Below, piece after piece: positions 9,952 through 18,634 of a DNA stretch of 64,000 bases. Origin of the DNA: Mycobacteriaceae bacterium (GTDB lineage: Bacteria > Actinomycetota > Actinomycetes > Mycobacteriales > Mycobacteriaceae); contig JAFARC010000018.1 of the NCBI GenBank assembly GCA_019245755.1, positions 22,926 through 86,925 on the forward strand, read 5' to 3'. Made by a program: the position numbers and the translations under genes. Each line of letters opens with the position of its first letter. The stretch's first letter is position 1. Below the pieces are notes generated by a model. That model did not search any database, was not told where the DNA came from, and worked only from the letters and a program-made list of their open reading frames with translations.

Positions 9952-10638
9952 TCAACCCATCGGGTCGGCGTTGTCCAGCTGCTCCAGCGGGGGCATGCCG
10001 CGCGGGTCCGGCATGAACGGCGGGATGTGTTTTCCCCACTGCAGGCAGCTCCACCGCCCGTCGGTGATCGGCGCGAGTACCACCGGCTCGGCGTTGGCGA
10101 GGTGATGCTCCACGACGAAGGTGCCGTCCACGCCGGCCAGGGTGGCCGCGGCCAGCCGAATCGCCGCGCCGTGGCTGATCACGACGATGTCGTCGGCCCA
10201 GTCGTGGTTGTCTAGATAGCGCAGCCGCAGGTTCGTCAGCACTGGGACGTACCGGTCGAGCACCTCGGTGGCCGTCTCTCCGCCGGGGAGCGCCGCGTGG
10301 AGTTCGCCGAGATGCCAGCGCTCGTACACCTTGTTGAACGCCTCGACGGCCTCGTCGTCGCTGCGCATCTCCAACTCCCCCACCTGAACCTCGTGGATCC
10401 CTTCCAGCGCTCGCGGCTTGAGCGCGAATTCTTCGCCCATCACGGCGGCGGTCTCGGCGGCCCGCAGCGCGACCGAGTGCACGAGTAGCCCGGGCCGCGG
10501 CCCGAAGCGGCGTGCGAATTGGCGAGCCTGGTCGACCCCGAGGTCGGTCAGCGCCGAGCCTGGCGGCCGGGTGTCGAGCCGCCGCTCGACATTGCTCACC
10601 GACTGACCGTGGCGCACCAGAACCAGGCGCCCGCTCAT
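9952..10638 (-). CDS. Histidine phosphatase (phosphoglycerate mutase) family protein (Rv3837c-like)
   Basis: LVLVRHGQSVSN RHG motif; VISHGAAIRL. Confidence 0.9.
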   Translation of the reverse strand: MSGRLVLVRHGQSVSNVERRLDTRPPGSALTDLGVDQARQFARRFGPRPGLLVHSVALRAAETAAVMGEEFALKPRALEGIHEVQVGELEMRSDDEAVEAFNKVYERWHLGELHAALPGGETATEVLDRYVPVLTNLRLRYLDNHDWADDIVVISHGAAIRLAAATLAGVDGTFVVEHHLANAEPVVLAPITDGRWSCLQWGKHIPPFMPDPRGMPPLEQLDNADPMG

Positions 10639-11558
10639 GATCGCGGCTTCCCGTCGCGAAGCCCGCCCAACCAACGCGAGGCCTCGTCCGTGTCTGGCGG
10701 CATAGCACCTGTAACGGCTCCAGTCGGCCATGAACCCAGATACCTCACGTCTGCACAACGACGGTGCAGCGCCTTGAGTGCCTCCGCGACCGCGCTGTCG
10801 TCGATGTGGCCGACGCAGTCCAGAAAGAAGATGTAGGTTCCCAATTCGGTACGGGTAGGGCGTGATTCGATGCGTGTCAGATCGATGTCGCGGATCCCGA
10901 ACTCGGTCAACGCCGCGACCAGCGCTCCGGATGTGTTGTCGATCCGCAGCACCACCGATGTCCGGTCGGCCCCGGTGCGCGGCGGCGGCGGCCCCGGCCG
11001 CCCGGCCAGCACGAACCTGGTGCGGGCATTGGCCTCGTCGACGACGCCGCTCGCCAGTTCGTTGAGCTCGTAGCGCTGCGCGGCCAGGGTCGTCGTCACG
11101 CCGGCGTCGGTCCGCCCGAACGCGACATCCAACGCCGCTGCGGCGTTCGAGGATGACGGGACCACGTCGGCGTGCGGCAGGTGCTCGGCCAGCCAGTGCC
11201 GCACCTGGGCTGCCGCGGTCGGAAACGCGGAAACCGTGCGAATGTGTTCCGGCGTACGTCCGGGCCGCGCCACAATGCTGAACGCAACGTCGAGCGTCAA
11301 CTCCGCGAACACCTGCAGCGGCGACCCACTGGCCAGGCTGTCCAGCGTGGGCAGGATCGACCCGTCGATCGAGTTTTCGATCGGCACGCACGCGTAGTCG
11401 GCCGAGCCGTCCCGCACCGCCCGCAACGCCTCCGCGCTGCTTTCGGTCGCCACCAATTCCACCGCACCCGGCCGCGGCACCATGCCGTCGTCGACCATCT
11501 GAAGCAACGCCGCTTCGGTGAAGGTGCCCTGTGGGCCGAGGTAGGCAATGCGCGGCAC
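10635..11558 (-). CDS. pheA: Prephenate dehydratase
   Basis: MPRIAYLGPQGTFTEAALLQM; C-terminal ACT region ESRPTRTELGTYIFFLDCVGH. Confidence 0.96.
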   Translation of the reverse strand: MPRIAYLGPQGTFTEAALLQMVDDGMVPRPGAVELVATESSAEALRAVRDGSADYACVPIENSIDGSILPTLDSLASGSPLQVFAELTLDVAFSIVARPGRTPEHIRTVSAFPTAAAQVRHWLAEHLPHADVVPSSSNAAAALDVAFGRTDAGVTTTLAAQRYELNELASGVVDEANARTRFVLAGRPGPPPPRTGADRTSVVLRIDNTSGALVAALTEFGIRDIDLTRIESRPTRTELGTYIFFLDCVGHIDDSAVAEALKALHRRCADVRYLGSWPTGAVTGAMPPDTDEASRWLGGLRDGKPRS

Positions 11559-11694
11559 CTGACAACCCTATCGGGCGACCGGTGATGTGCTGCGTCCCTT
11601 GCGCGTGACCTCGACGGCGACCACGACGGCGACCACGACGTGCGGCTGCCCGTTCCGCAACGGGTTGCGCGCCTGCCGCATATAGCGTTGCGGG

Positions 11695-12453
11695 ATGACT
11701 GAGCGGGCGAGCACGGTGGCGCCGACGGCGGTGCGCGCCGAGCTCGTCATCGTGCTGGCGGTGACGTTCGGGCTCAGCGCCGTCACCGCGGTGCTGCAGC
11801 TCATCGACTCCGTGCTGCGCACGCTGAGCAAGCAGACCATCCCGCTCATCCCCCGCCGGTCCTACTTCGACCTGATCGACCTCGGCCTGAACCTGGCCTC
11901 GATCGCCCAGCTGCTGGCCTGGGGCGCACTCGGCTTGTATCTACTGCTGCTCAGCGGCGTCAGCCCGGCGATGGTAGGCCTGCGGCGACCGCGCTGGCGT
12001 CCCGATCTGCTCGGCGGCATCGGGCTCGCGGCACTGATCGGGGTGCCCGGCCTCGGCCTGTACCTGCTTGCCCGGGTTCTTGGCATCAGCGCGGCGGTCG
12101 TCCCGTCCGAACTCACCGACACCTGGTGGCGGTTGCCGGTGCTGACCGCCACGGCGTTAGCCAACGGCTGGGCTGAAGAAGTCATCGTGGTCGCCTACCT
12201 GATCACCCGGCTTCGCCAACTCGGCATGGGCGACGGCAGGGCGATTCTGTGCTCGAGCCTGTTGCGCGGCGCCTATCACCTCTATCAAGGCTTCGGTGCG
12301 GGGCTGGGCAACCTCGCGATGGGCGTGGTGTTCGGCTATGTCTGGCGGCGCACCAACCGGCTGTGGCCGCTGATCATCGCGCACGGCCTCATCGACACGG
12401 TCGCCTTCGTGGGCTATGCGCTGGCAAAAGGCCACCTTGGCTGGCTGCCCTAA
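11695..12453 (+). CDS. CPBP/CAAX-type intramembrane metalloprotease family protein
   Basis: Multi-TM; NGWAEEVIVVAYLITRL, LLRGAYHLYQG, LIIAHGLIDT motifs. Confidence 0.82.
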   Translation: MTERASTVAPTAVRAELVIVLAVTFGLSAVTAVLQLIDSVLRTLSKQTIPLIPRRSYFDLIDLGLNLASIAQLLAWGALGLYLLLLSGVSPAMVGLRRPRWRPDLLGGIGLAALIGVPGLGLYLLARVLGISAAVVPSELTDTWWRLPVLTATALANGWAEEVIVVAYLITRLRQLGMGDGRAILCSSLLRGAYHLYQGFGAGLGNLAMGVVFGYVWRRTNRLWPLIIAHGLIDTVAFVGYALAKGHLGWLP

Positions 12454-12470
12454 GACCGTAGATTGTTCCG

Positions 12471-13607
12471 GTGAGCGACAACTGGCCTTACCCGCGGCGG
12501 CGGGAGCCGTCACAGGTCATCCGCCGCGACCCGGCCTACCGGCCGCTCCCTCCACCGCCACCGCGACGCCGGCCGGCCCCGCCGCCGCCACCGCGACGCC
12601 GGCCGGCCCCGCCGCCCCGGCTGGCACCCCCAAGGGCTGCCCAACCGAGGCGCAGGCTGCCGTGGGCGCGAATCCTCGCCATCGTCGGGGTTGTGGCGCT
12701 GGTGGCGGTCGTCGGCCTGGGCATCGTGATCGACCACTCGCTACACCGGACAGCCGCGTTCAGCGATTACCCCGACCGGCCCGCTGCCGGGCGCGGCACG
12801 ACCTGGCTGCTGGTCGGGTCGGACAGCCGCAACGACCTCTCACCGCAGCAGCAGACCGAACTGGCGACCGGCGGTGATACCGGCAACGGCCGCACGGACA
12901 CGATCATGCTGGTCCATGTCTCGGGGTTCGGGTCCGGTGTGCCGACCACGATGGTGTCCATTCCGCGCGATTCCTACGTGCCGATTCCCGGCCAGGGGCG
13001 CGACAAGATCAACGCCGCGTTCGCTGTCGGCGGCCCACAATTGCTCACCCAGACCGTCGAGCAGGCCACCGGGATCCGGCTCGACCACTATGCCGAGATC
13101 GGTTTCGGTGGGTTCGCCGCGATCGTCGACGCGGTCGGCGGCGTCACGATGTGCCCCCGGCAGCCGATCGACGATCCGCTGGCCGGCATCGATCTGGCCG
13201 CGGGCTGCCAGAAGCTCGACGGCCGCACCGCGCTTGGCTATGTACGAAGCAGGGCCACCCCGCGGGCCGACCTCGACCGGATGATCAACCAGCGCGAGTT
13301 CATGTCGGCGCTGTTGCGCCGCGCCGCCAGCCCGGCGGTGTGGATGAACCCCTTCCGCTGGTTCTCCCTGGAAAGCTCGGCCACCGGCGCGTTGACCGCC
13401 GACAATGGCGCTCACGTGTGGGACCTGGCGCGGCTGGGCTGGGCGCTCCACGGCTCGATGATCACAACGACGGTGCCGATCAGCGAGTTCACCAGCAACG
13501 ACGCCGGCGACGTCGTGATATGGAACAAGGACGAAGCGTCACGACTATTCACGGCGCTGTCCACCGACGCGCCGGTGCCGGGGGACGTGCTGCAGTCTGC
13601 GCAGTAG
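12471..13607 (+). CDS. LytR-CpsA-Psr (LCP) family ligase (Rv3840-like)
   Basis: LVGSDSRN, IMLVHVSG, MVSIPRDSYVPIPGQGRDKINAAFAVGG; N-terminal Pro/Arg-rich cytosolic segment then TM. Confidence 0.88.
   Translation: MSDNWPYPRRREPSQVIRRDPAYRPLPPPPPRRRPAPPPPPRRRPAPPPRLAPPRAAQPRRRLPWARILAIVGVVALVAVVGLGIVIDHSLHRTAAFSDYPDRPAAGRGTTWLLVGSDSRNDLSPQQQTELATGGDTGNGRTDTIMLVHVSGFGSGVPTTMVSIPRDSYVPIPGQGRDKINAAFAVGGPQLLTQTVEQATGIRLDHYAEIGFGGFAAIVDAVGGVTMCPRQPIDDPLAGIDLAAGCQKLDGRTALGYVRSRATPRADLDRMINQREFMSALLRRAASPAVWMNPFRWFSLESSATGALTADNGAHVWDLARLGWALHGSMITTTVPISEFTSNDAGDVVIWNKDEASRLFTALSTDAPVPGDVLQSAQ
12557..12616. repeat. In-frame 30-bp tandem repeat x2 encoding Pro/Arg-rich decapeptide
   Basis: gccaccgcgacgccggccggccccgccgcc at 12557-12586 and 12587-12616; protein shows PPPPRRRPAPPPPPRRRPAPPP. 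Confidence 0.85.
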
Positions 13608-13608
13608 G

Positions 13609-14430
13609 TCACCGTGGCAGGTTCTCCAGCCCGCGCTCGAGCCAACCCTTGGTGCGTCCGGGATAGTTGGTCGCGATCCAGCCGACGCCCAATTTGCGAC
13701 AGAACTCCACGTCCTCGTAATGGTCGACGGTCCAGCAGTAGGTGGCGCGGCCCTGGGCGGCGGCTCTGTCGACCAGTTGGGGATGCGCGCGCAGCGTAGC
13801 GATCGATGGGCCCACGGCGGTTGCGCCGACCGTAGTGGCTGTCGCGCCGCCGAGATAATGCGACGCGCCGCCGAGCAGCACGGTCGGCAGCAGCGGCGCC
13901 GCGCGCCGGATCCGCCACATCGCGCTGGCCGAGAACGACATCAGCACAGCGCGTGACCGGTCCGCCGAGGCCGGTAGTGCGATGCCGTAGCGCTGCAGCA
14001 GCGCCAGCACCTTGAACTCCACCAGCGAGCCGTAGCGCACCGGGTGCTTGGTTTCAATGAAGATCTTCACCGGGCGCTGCCAGTCCAGCACCATCTCGAG
14101 CAGGTCATCGAGCTTGAGCAGTGGATGGTCGCCATGCTCGCAGTCGGCATCCCAGCTCGGATGCCATGACCCGAACTCAAAGCTGCGCATTTTCGCCAGC
14201 GTCATCTCACTGACGCGGCCGGAGCCCGAGGACGTGCGGTCTACCCGGCGGTCGTGCATGCACACCAGGTGGCCGTCGCGGGTCAACCGGACGTCGCACT
14301 CTATCGCGTCGGCGCCTTGCACCAAGGCCAGTTCGTAGGCGGCTAGCGTGTGCTCTGGAAGATCGGCGGAGGCCCCGCGATGTGCCACGACGAACGGATG
14401 TCCGGCGCGCACCGCGTCGCCCCAACTCAT
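13609..14430 (-). CDS. glpQ1: Glycerophosphodiester phosphodiesterase
   Basis: MSWGDAVRAGHPFVVAHRGASADLPEHTLAAYELA; ADAIECDVRLTRDGHLVCMHD. Confidence 0.93.
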   Translation of the reverse strand: MSWGDAVRAGHPFVVAHRGASADLPEHTLAAYELALVQGADAIECDVRLTRDGHLVCMHDRRVDRTSSGSGRVSEMTLAKMRSFEFGSWHPSWDADCEHGDHPLLKLDDLLEMVLDWQRPVKIFIETKHPVRYGSLVEFKVLALLQRYGIALPASADRSRAVLMSFSASAMWRIRRAAPLLPTVLLGGASHYLGGATATTVGATAVGPSIATLRAHPQLVDRAAAQGRATYCWTVDHYEDVEFCRKLGVGWIATNYPGRTKGWLERGLENLPR

Positions 14431-14434
14431 AACG

Positions 14435-15466
14435 CTATGCTGCCGGTTCCTGACCTTCTCGCTCAACTGCAGCCGGCATTTCGGGCGCTTTTTCTGGTTC
14501 CCGCGCCACCACGACCCAGCGATGCGCGGGCCGCTCGACGGGCGCGCGCTCGAAGGCGAACACCAGCTGCGCGGCCGCCACGACGGTTGCCATCGCGAAG
14601 AGGTAGGCGACGATGAAGCTAACGGTGTTGTCGGCGATGCCCTGAGCCGCGCTGGTGAAGCTGGTGGCGGTGGCGAATACCGACACCGCCGTGCTCGCGA
14701 CGAACAGCCCCCACCAGGTCGCAATGGGCCGGCGTAGCCGCACCAGGCGGTCCTCGGCCAGCGCAAGTTCCATGACGAACACCGGCGCCCACGCGAGGTT
14801 GACGATGGGCACCAGGCAACCGACGCGCAGCGCCCACACCGGCCGCGGCTCCGGCTGGTGGCGCTGCTCGAATGCCGCGGCGCGACGCGCGATCAGCCAG
14901 CCGGTCAACACGTACGCGCACCCGACGATGGAAAACAACGCGGCGACGCTGGCCAGCACCCCGAGCCAGGTGGCGCCCGCGGCGACGATCCCGTTCAGCA
15001 GCACGCTGCGGTTCACGATCAGCAGCAGGTAGCGCACCAGGTGCAGCAGCGCGGCGACGCCCAGCACCACGACCGTGGTGATCAGCGTCGCCCGCACCGA
15101 CCACGGTGACGGGCCCTGCCGCGGCGGGGCGGCGCGGATTTCGCCGGCCGTCATGGCGGGATCGACCAACCCCCATCGCGGCATCACGGCGTACCGCGGC
15201 GTCGGCCCAAGTGGCCGTCGGCGGCGCCGCGGAGGTGGCCCGGCTCCCGGTCGCACCGCGATCCACCGGTAGCCGGCTGGCAGCCACGGCATGGAGCGTG
15301 TCGACCCGGCCGCACCGCTGAGTGGTCCTGGCGCGTTCCAGGGCGACGGGCCGGGCGCAGGCGAAAAGTACGGCAGCAGCAGCGCGCCGTGGCAGCGAGG
15401 GCACCACTGGCGCTGGCGATCTCGCACGTTCCAGCGCGTCCCGCAGCGGGAACAGACCTGGATCAT
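14435..15466 (-). CDS. DUF4328-type membrane protein with N-terminal zinc ribbon (Rv3843c-like)
   Basis: MIQVCSRCGTRWNVRDRQRQWCPRCHG zinc ribbon; several TM segments; C-terminal WWGLFVASTAVSV. Confidence 0.78.
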   Translation of the reverse strand: MIQVCSRCGTRWNVRDRQRQWCPRCHGALLLPYFSPAPGPSPWNAPGPLSGAAGSTRSMPWLPAGYRWIAVRPGAGPPPRRRRRPLGPTPRYAVMPRWGLVDPAMTAGEIRAAPPRQGPSPWSVRATLITTVVVLGVAALLHLVRYLLLIVNRSVLLNGIVAAGATWLGVLASVAALFSIVGCAYVLTGWLIARRAAAFEQRHQPEPRPVWALRVGCLVPIVNLAWAPVFVMELALAEDRLVRLRRPIATWWGLFVASTAVSVFATATSFTSAAQGIADNTVSFIVAYLFAMATVVAAAQLVFAFERAPVERPAHRWVVVAREPEKAPEMPAAVEREGQEPAA

Positions 15467-15575
15467 CGGATCAGCCTAACCGGCGCGACCGCCCGCCGGC
15501 CCGACGGACCACGAATAATCAGGCGTGGTAATTGCTCCGATCCATCCGCCCGTAGCTACTCGTTAGTTCGGGCAG

Positions 15576-15605
15576 TTATCCACAATTTCCACAGGTTCAT
15601 CCACA
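15576..15605 (+). promoter_or_regulatory. Cluster of three DnaA-box-like 9-mers
   Basis: TTATCCACA (15576-15584), ATTTCCACA (15585-15593), TCATCCACA (15597-15605), same orientation, intergenic. Confidence 0.45.
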
Positions 15606-16007
15606 ACCGCCTGTGGGTTTCCGCATCGGGCCTGAGCGCGCGATCGGTGGCCCACCAGGGCTGCCGCTGTGCATAACCCGTGACCCGCGCCCGGCGGCAC
15701 ATCAACAAGGCACCGCAACCAGCAGCGAACTTGCTTGCTCGGCTATTCTTCCGACGCCAGGCCAGCGGGACACGCCACACCGGTTGGTGTAGCCCTACCG
15801 CCGTCGCGTACGTCCCGTCGAGCTCCCCGACCGGATTGCCGTTTACGAAATGCTTTTCCGGGATCGTGATCGCGCTGGGCCGCTGCGGCTTCCCGCCGAT
15901 CCGATTTTTCTTGCCCGCCGCAAACGGCTATGATCAGCGTCACAACCGTGTCCTGTGATGCATCTCACGCGGGGGAGGGTAGTGAACGTGCAGGTTAGGG
16001 GCTGCTG

Positions 16008-16166
16008 ATGGCGTCGCATCCCGTTGGTCCCGGATCGGCGATGCCACCTTCGGAGTGGAACGCCTCGTCGCACGTATACACCCGCGCGCAGATCACCGCG
16101 GCGCTGCGCGCCGCCCTGATCGCGTTGGTTCTGCTGGCCGTTCTGGCCATCGTCGTGTTGCTCTGA
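16008..16166 (+). CDS. Small single-TM protein (52 aa)
   Basis: MASHPVGPGSAMPPSEWNASSHVYTRAQITAALRAALIALVLLAVLAIVVLL; hydrophobic C-terminal helix. Absent from the ORF track (below length cutoff). Confidence 0.55.
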   Translation: MASHPVGPGSAMPPSEWNASSHVYTRAQITAALRAALIALVLLAVLAIVVLL

Positions 16167-16306
16167 CGGCCCTGTCCTGGGCCGCAACGGGCGCGGTACC
16201 GTCCTTGCGGCGCGCGCGGCGATAGAGCAGTGTTGCTAATGAGCGGCCCCGTCGCTGGGCCGGTCGAAGTCGTACCAGTGACGTCTGAAGACCAGAAAGG
16301 AGTCTC

Positions 16307-16930
16307 GTGGCTGAATACATCTTGCCCGACTTGCCTTATGACTACGGTGCCCTGGAACCGCATATCTCGGGCCAGATCAACGAACTGCACCACAGCAAAC
16401 ACCACGCGACGTACGTGAAAGGCGCTAACACCGCGCTCCAACAGCTGGCTGAGGCCCGCGAGAAGGGCGACCACAGCGCAATCTTCTTGTATGAGAAGAA
16501 CCTTGCCTTCAACCTCGGTGGCCATGTGAACCACTCGATCTGGTGGAAGAACCTGTCGCCCGAGGGCGGGGACAAGCCCACCGGCGACCTGGCGTCGGCA
16601 ATCGATGACGCGTTCGGGGGGTTCGACAAGTTCCAGGCGCAGTTCGCCGCGGCCGCCAACGGCCTACAGGGATCGGGCTGGGCCGTGCTGGGATATGACA
16701 GCCTCGGCGACAAGCTGCTGACCTTCCAGCTGTACGACCAGCAGGCCAACGTGCCGCTCGGCATCATCCCGCTGTTGCAGGTGGACATGTGGGAGCACGC
16801 CTATTACCTGCAGTACAAGAACGTCAAGGCCGACTACGTCAAGGCGTTCTGGAACGTCGTCAACTGGGATGACGTACAAAACCGCTTCGCGGCGGCGACC
16901 AGCCAGACCAAGGGCCTGATCTTCGGCTGA
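16307..16930 (+). CDS. sodA: Superoxide dismutase [Mn/Fe]
   Basis: [55 protein letters not shown] signature. Confidence 0.98.
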   Translation: MAEYILPDLPYDYGALEPHISGQINELHHSKHHATYVKGANTALQQLAEAREKGDHSAIFLYEKNLAFNLGGHVNHSIWWKNLSPEGGDKPTGDLASAIDDAFGGFDKFQAQFAAAANGLQGSGWAVLGYDSLGDKLLTFQLYDQQANVPLGIIPLLQVDMWEHAYYLQYKNVKADYVKAFWNVVNWDDVQNRFAAATSQTKGLIFG

Positions 16931-17113
16931 GTCCCGCTGCGTCCGGCGTGACGCCGGGGTCACCACCCGAGCGTGTGACTCCGGCGTCGCGAGCGCCGCT
17001 GGCCACCTGGCACTCGTGTCGCCTTGCGTGCCAGATGTTCTATCCCTCATTCTGACTGAATCGACCCAGAGGCGTGTCAAAGCCATGCTGGTTCGACAAC
17101 GGTGGAGGCGGAT

Positions 17114-17647
17114 ATGACGACCGGATCCGGCCGGGCCATCGAGGTGGCCCCCTTCCATTCGCATGGCTGCCTCAAGGGATTCGTGGTGTCCGGACGCTGG
17201 CCGAATTCCACGAAAGAATGGGCACAACTGTTGATGGTGGCCGTGCGCGTCGCGTCGCTACCCGGTTTACTGTCCACCACAACGATTTTCGGTGTTCGTG
17301 AGGAGCTCCCCGAGAAGCCTGAGCCGGGCACCGTCGGCCTCGTACTGGCGGAGGGCACCGTGGTAGGCGAATCAGCGGTGCCCCCAGGTTATTTCGCCGA
17401 CCACACCCCGCCCGCGCTGCTGATGCTGCATCCCCCGTCGGAAACGATGCCGTCGCTGCCGGAGTGCATCGGCGCCGCCTCCGGATGCGTGTTGCTGCCG
17501 GGTCTGCCGCATCTGGGGCTCGAGCACCGGGCCGCATGGGTGGAGGCCGAGGCCGACGGCACCGTCACATCGATGGTCAGCCGCGTCGGTGTCGACCCGA
17601 TCAGCCATCCCGACACGGCGATTTTGGCGATGCTGCTCGCGGCCTAG
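17114..17647 (+). CDS. Conserved hypothetical protein (Rv3847-like)
   Basis: MTTGSGRAIEVAPFHSHGCLKGFVVSGRWPNSTKEWAQ; position between sodA and espR. Confidence 0.7.
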   Translation: MTTGSGRAIEVAPFHSHGCLKGFVVSGRWPNSTKEWAQLLMVAVRVASLPGLLSTTTIFGVREELPEKPEPGTVGLVLAEGTVVGESAVPPGYFADHTPPALLMLHPPSETMPSLPECIGAASGCVLLPGLPHLGLEHRAAWVEAEADGTVTSMVSRVGVDPISHPDTAILAMLLAA

Positions 17648-17904
17648 GTGACCGGCACGACAACCTGCCGCACCGCGACGGTGCTGACCCGCCGGCCTGG
17701 CCATCACGGCCGAGGACCGCCGGCACTGGAAGGGTTCCGCCGGCCAGCCGGCCGTTTGCCCATTTGGCCGCTTGGTGCTCCTCGAAACCCGTGCTGGCTG
17801 GGTAGCCGATGGCGCTGCCGACCCTGCCCCGCGCCCCAGCCCTGACCCCGCCGGCCGTGTCGCAGCCCACCAGCGCCCAGCCCCGAGGCCGTCGGTCGTC
17901 AACT

Positions 17905-18175
17905 CAGCAAATCGGCCGATGACAACGACGGTTTGCTTGCCGGTGGCGCCGGAAAAGCTTGTTTTCACACAGATCGTTACGAGACCGGCAGTACCGAAAG
18001 TGGCTACCGGTCGATCGCCGCAATTTGCCTGCTAGAGCGGCAAGAAGGACAGTACGGTGGTCTGGTGTCGGCCGCTCACCGAACCCCGCGAGCCACCGCG
18101 ATTCTGCAGTTACGATAATTTTTCGGTCGTTTGCACTTGGTTGAGAGCAAAACACTCGCTACCATGAGCAGCAAA
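17905..18175. promoter_or_regulatory. espR upstream region with multiple TTTGC motifs (candidate EspR sites)
   Basis: TTTGCTG on minus strand at 17905-17911 and 18169-18175, plus GTTTGCTTG (about 17931), ATTTGCCTG (about 18023), GTTTGCACT (about 18129). Confidence 0.5.
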
Positions 18176-18223
18176 TCCGCCCGTCGGATTTGTCCGCTCT
18201 GCCAGCCGCTGGAGGTCAGTTCA

Positions 18224-18622
18224 ATGAGCAAGACGTTCGCAGCCCGTCTGAACCGCCTGTTCGACACGGTGTACCCGCCAGGCCGCGGACCGCATACATC
18301 GGCGGAGGTCATCGCTGCGCTCAAGGCGGAGGGCGTCACGATGTCCGCCCCGTACCTGTCACAGCTGCGGTCGGGCAACCGAACAAACCCGTCGGCGGCG
18401 ACCATGGCGGCCCTTGCCAACTTCTTCCGCATCAAGCCGGCGTATTTCACCGACGATGACTACTACGAAAAGCTCGACAGGGAGTTGACCTGGCTCGCCA
18501 GCATGCGCGACGAGGGCGTGCGGCGCATTGCGGCGCGTACCGTCGGCTTGTCGCCGCAGGCCCAGGACGACCTCGTCGCCAGGGTTGAGGAGTTGCGCCG
18601 CAAAGAGCACCTCGACGATTAG
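18224..18622 (+). CDS. espR: Nucleoid-associated XRE-type regulator EspR (132 aa)
   Basis: MSKTFAARLNRLFDTVYPPGRGPHTSAEVIAALKAEGVTMSAPYLSQLRSGNRTNPSAATMAALANFFRIKPAYFTDDDYYEKLD; near-identical HTH to Rv3849. Confidence 0.95.
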   Translation: MSKTFAARLNRLFDTVYPPGRGPHTSAEVIAALKAEGVTMSAPYLSQLRSGNRTNPSAATMAALANFFRIKPAYFTDDDYYEKLDRELTWLASMRDEGVRRIAARTVGLSPQAQDDLVARVEELRRKEHLDD

Positions 18623-18634
18623 CCGGACCCCGCA

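Noticed and set aside
11590-11640. Short GACGGCGACCAC direct repeats upstream of the CPBP protease gene
   Set aside because: Only two to three imperfect short units; no evidence of an element.
15540-15958. Possible degraded HNH/13E12-type gene or REP13E12 relic between Rv3843c-like gene and sodA
   Set aside because: No HNH or DUF222 motif could be read on either strand; only DnaA-box-like motifs are supportable.
17464-17968. Candidate CDS between the Rv3847-like gene and espR on either strand (e.g. 17372-17968 minus)
   Set aside because: No recognisable domain, low-complexity composition; Rv3848 homologue not identified here.
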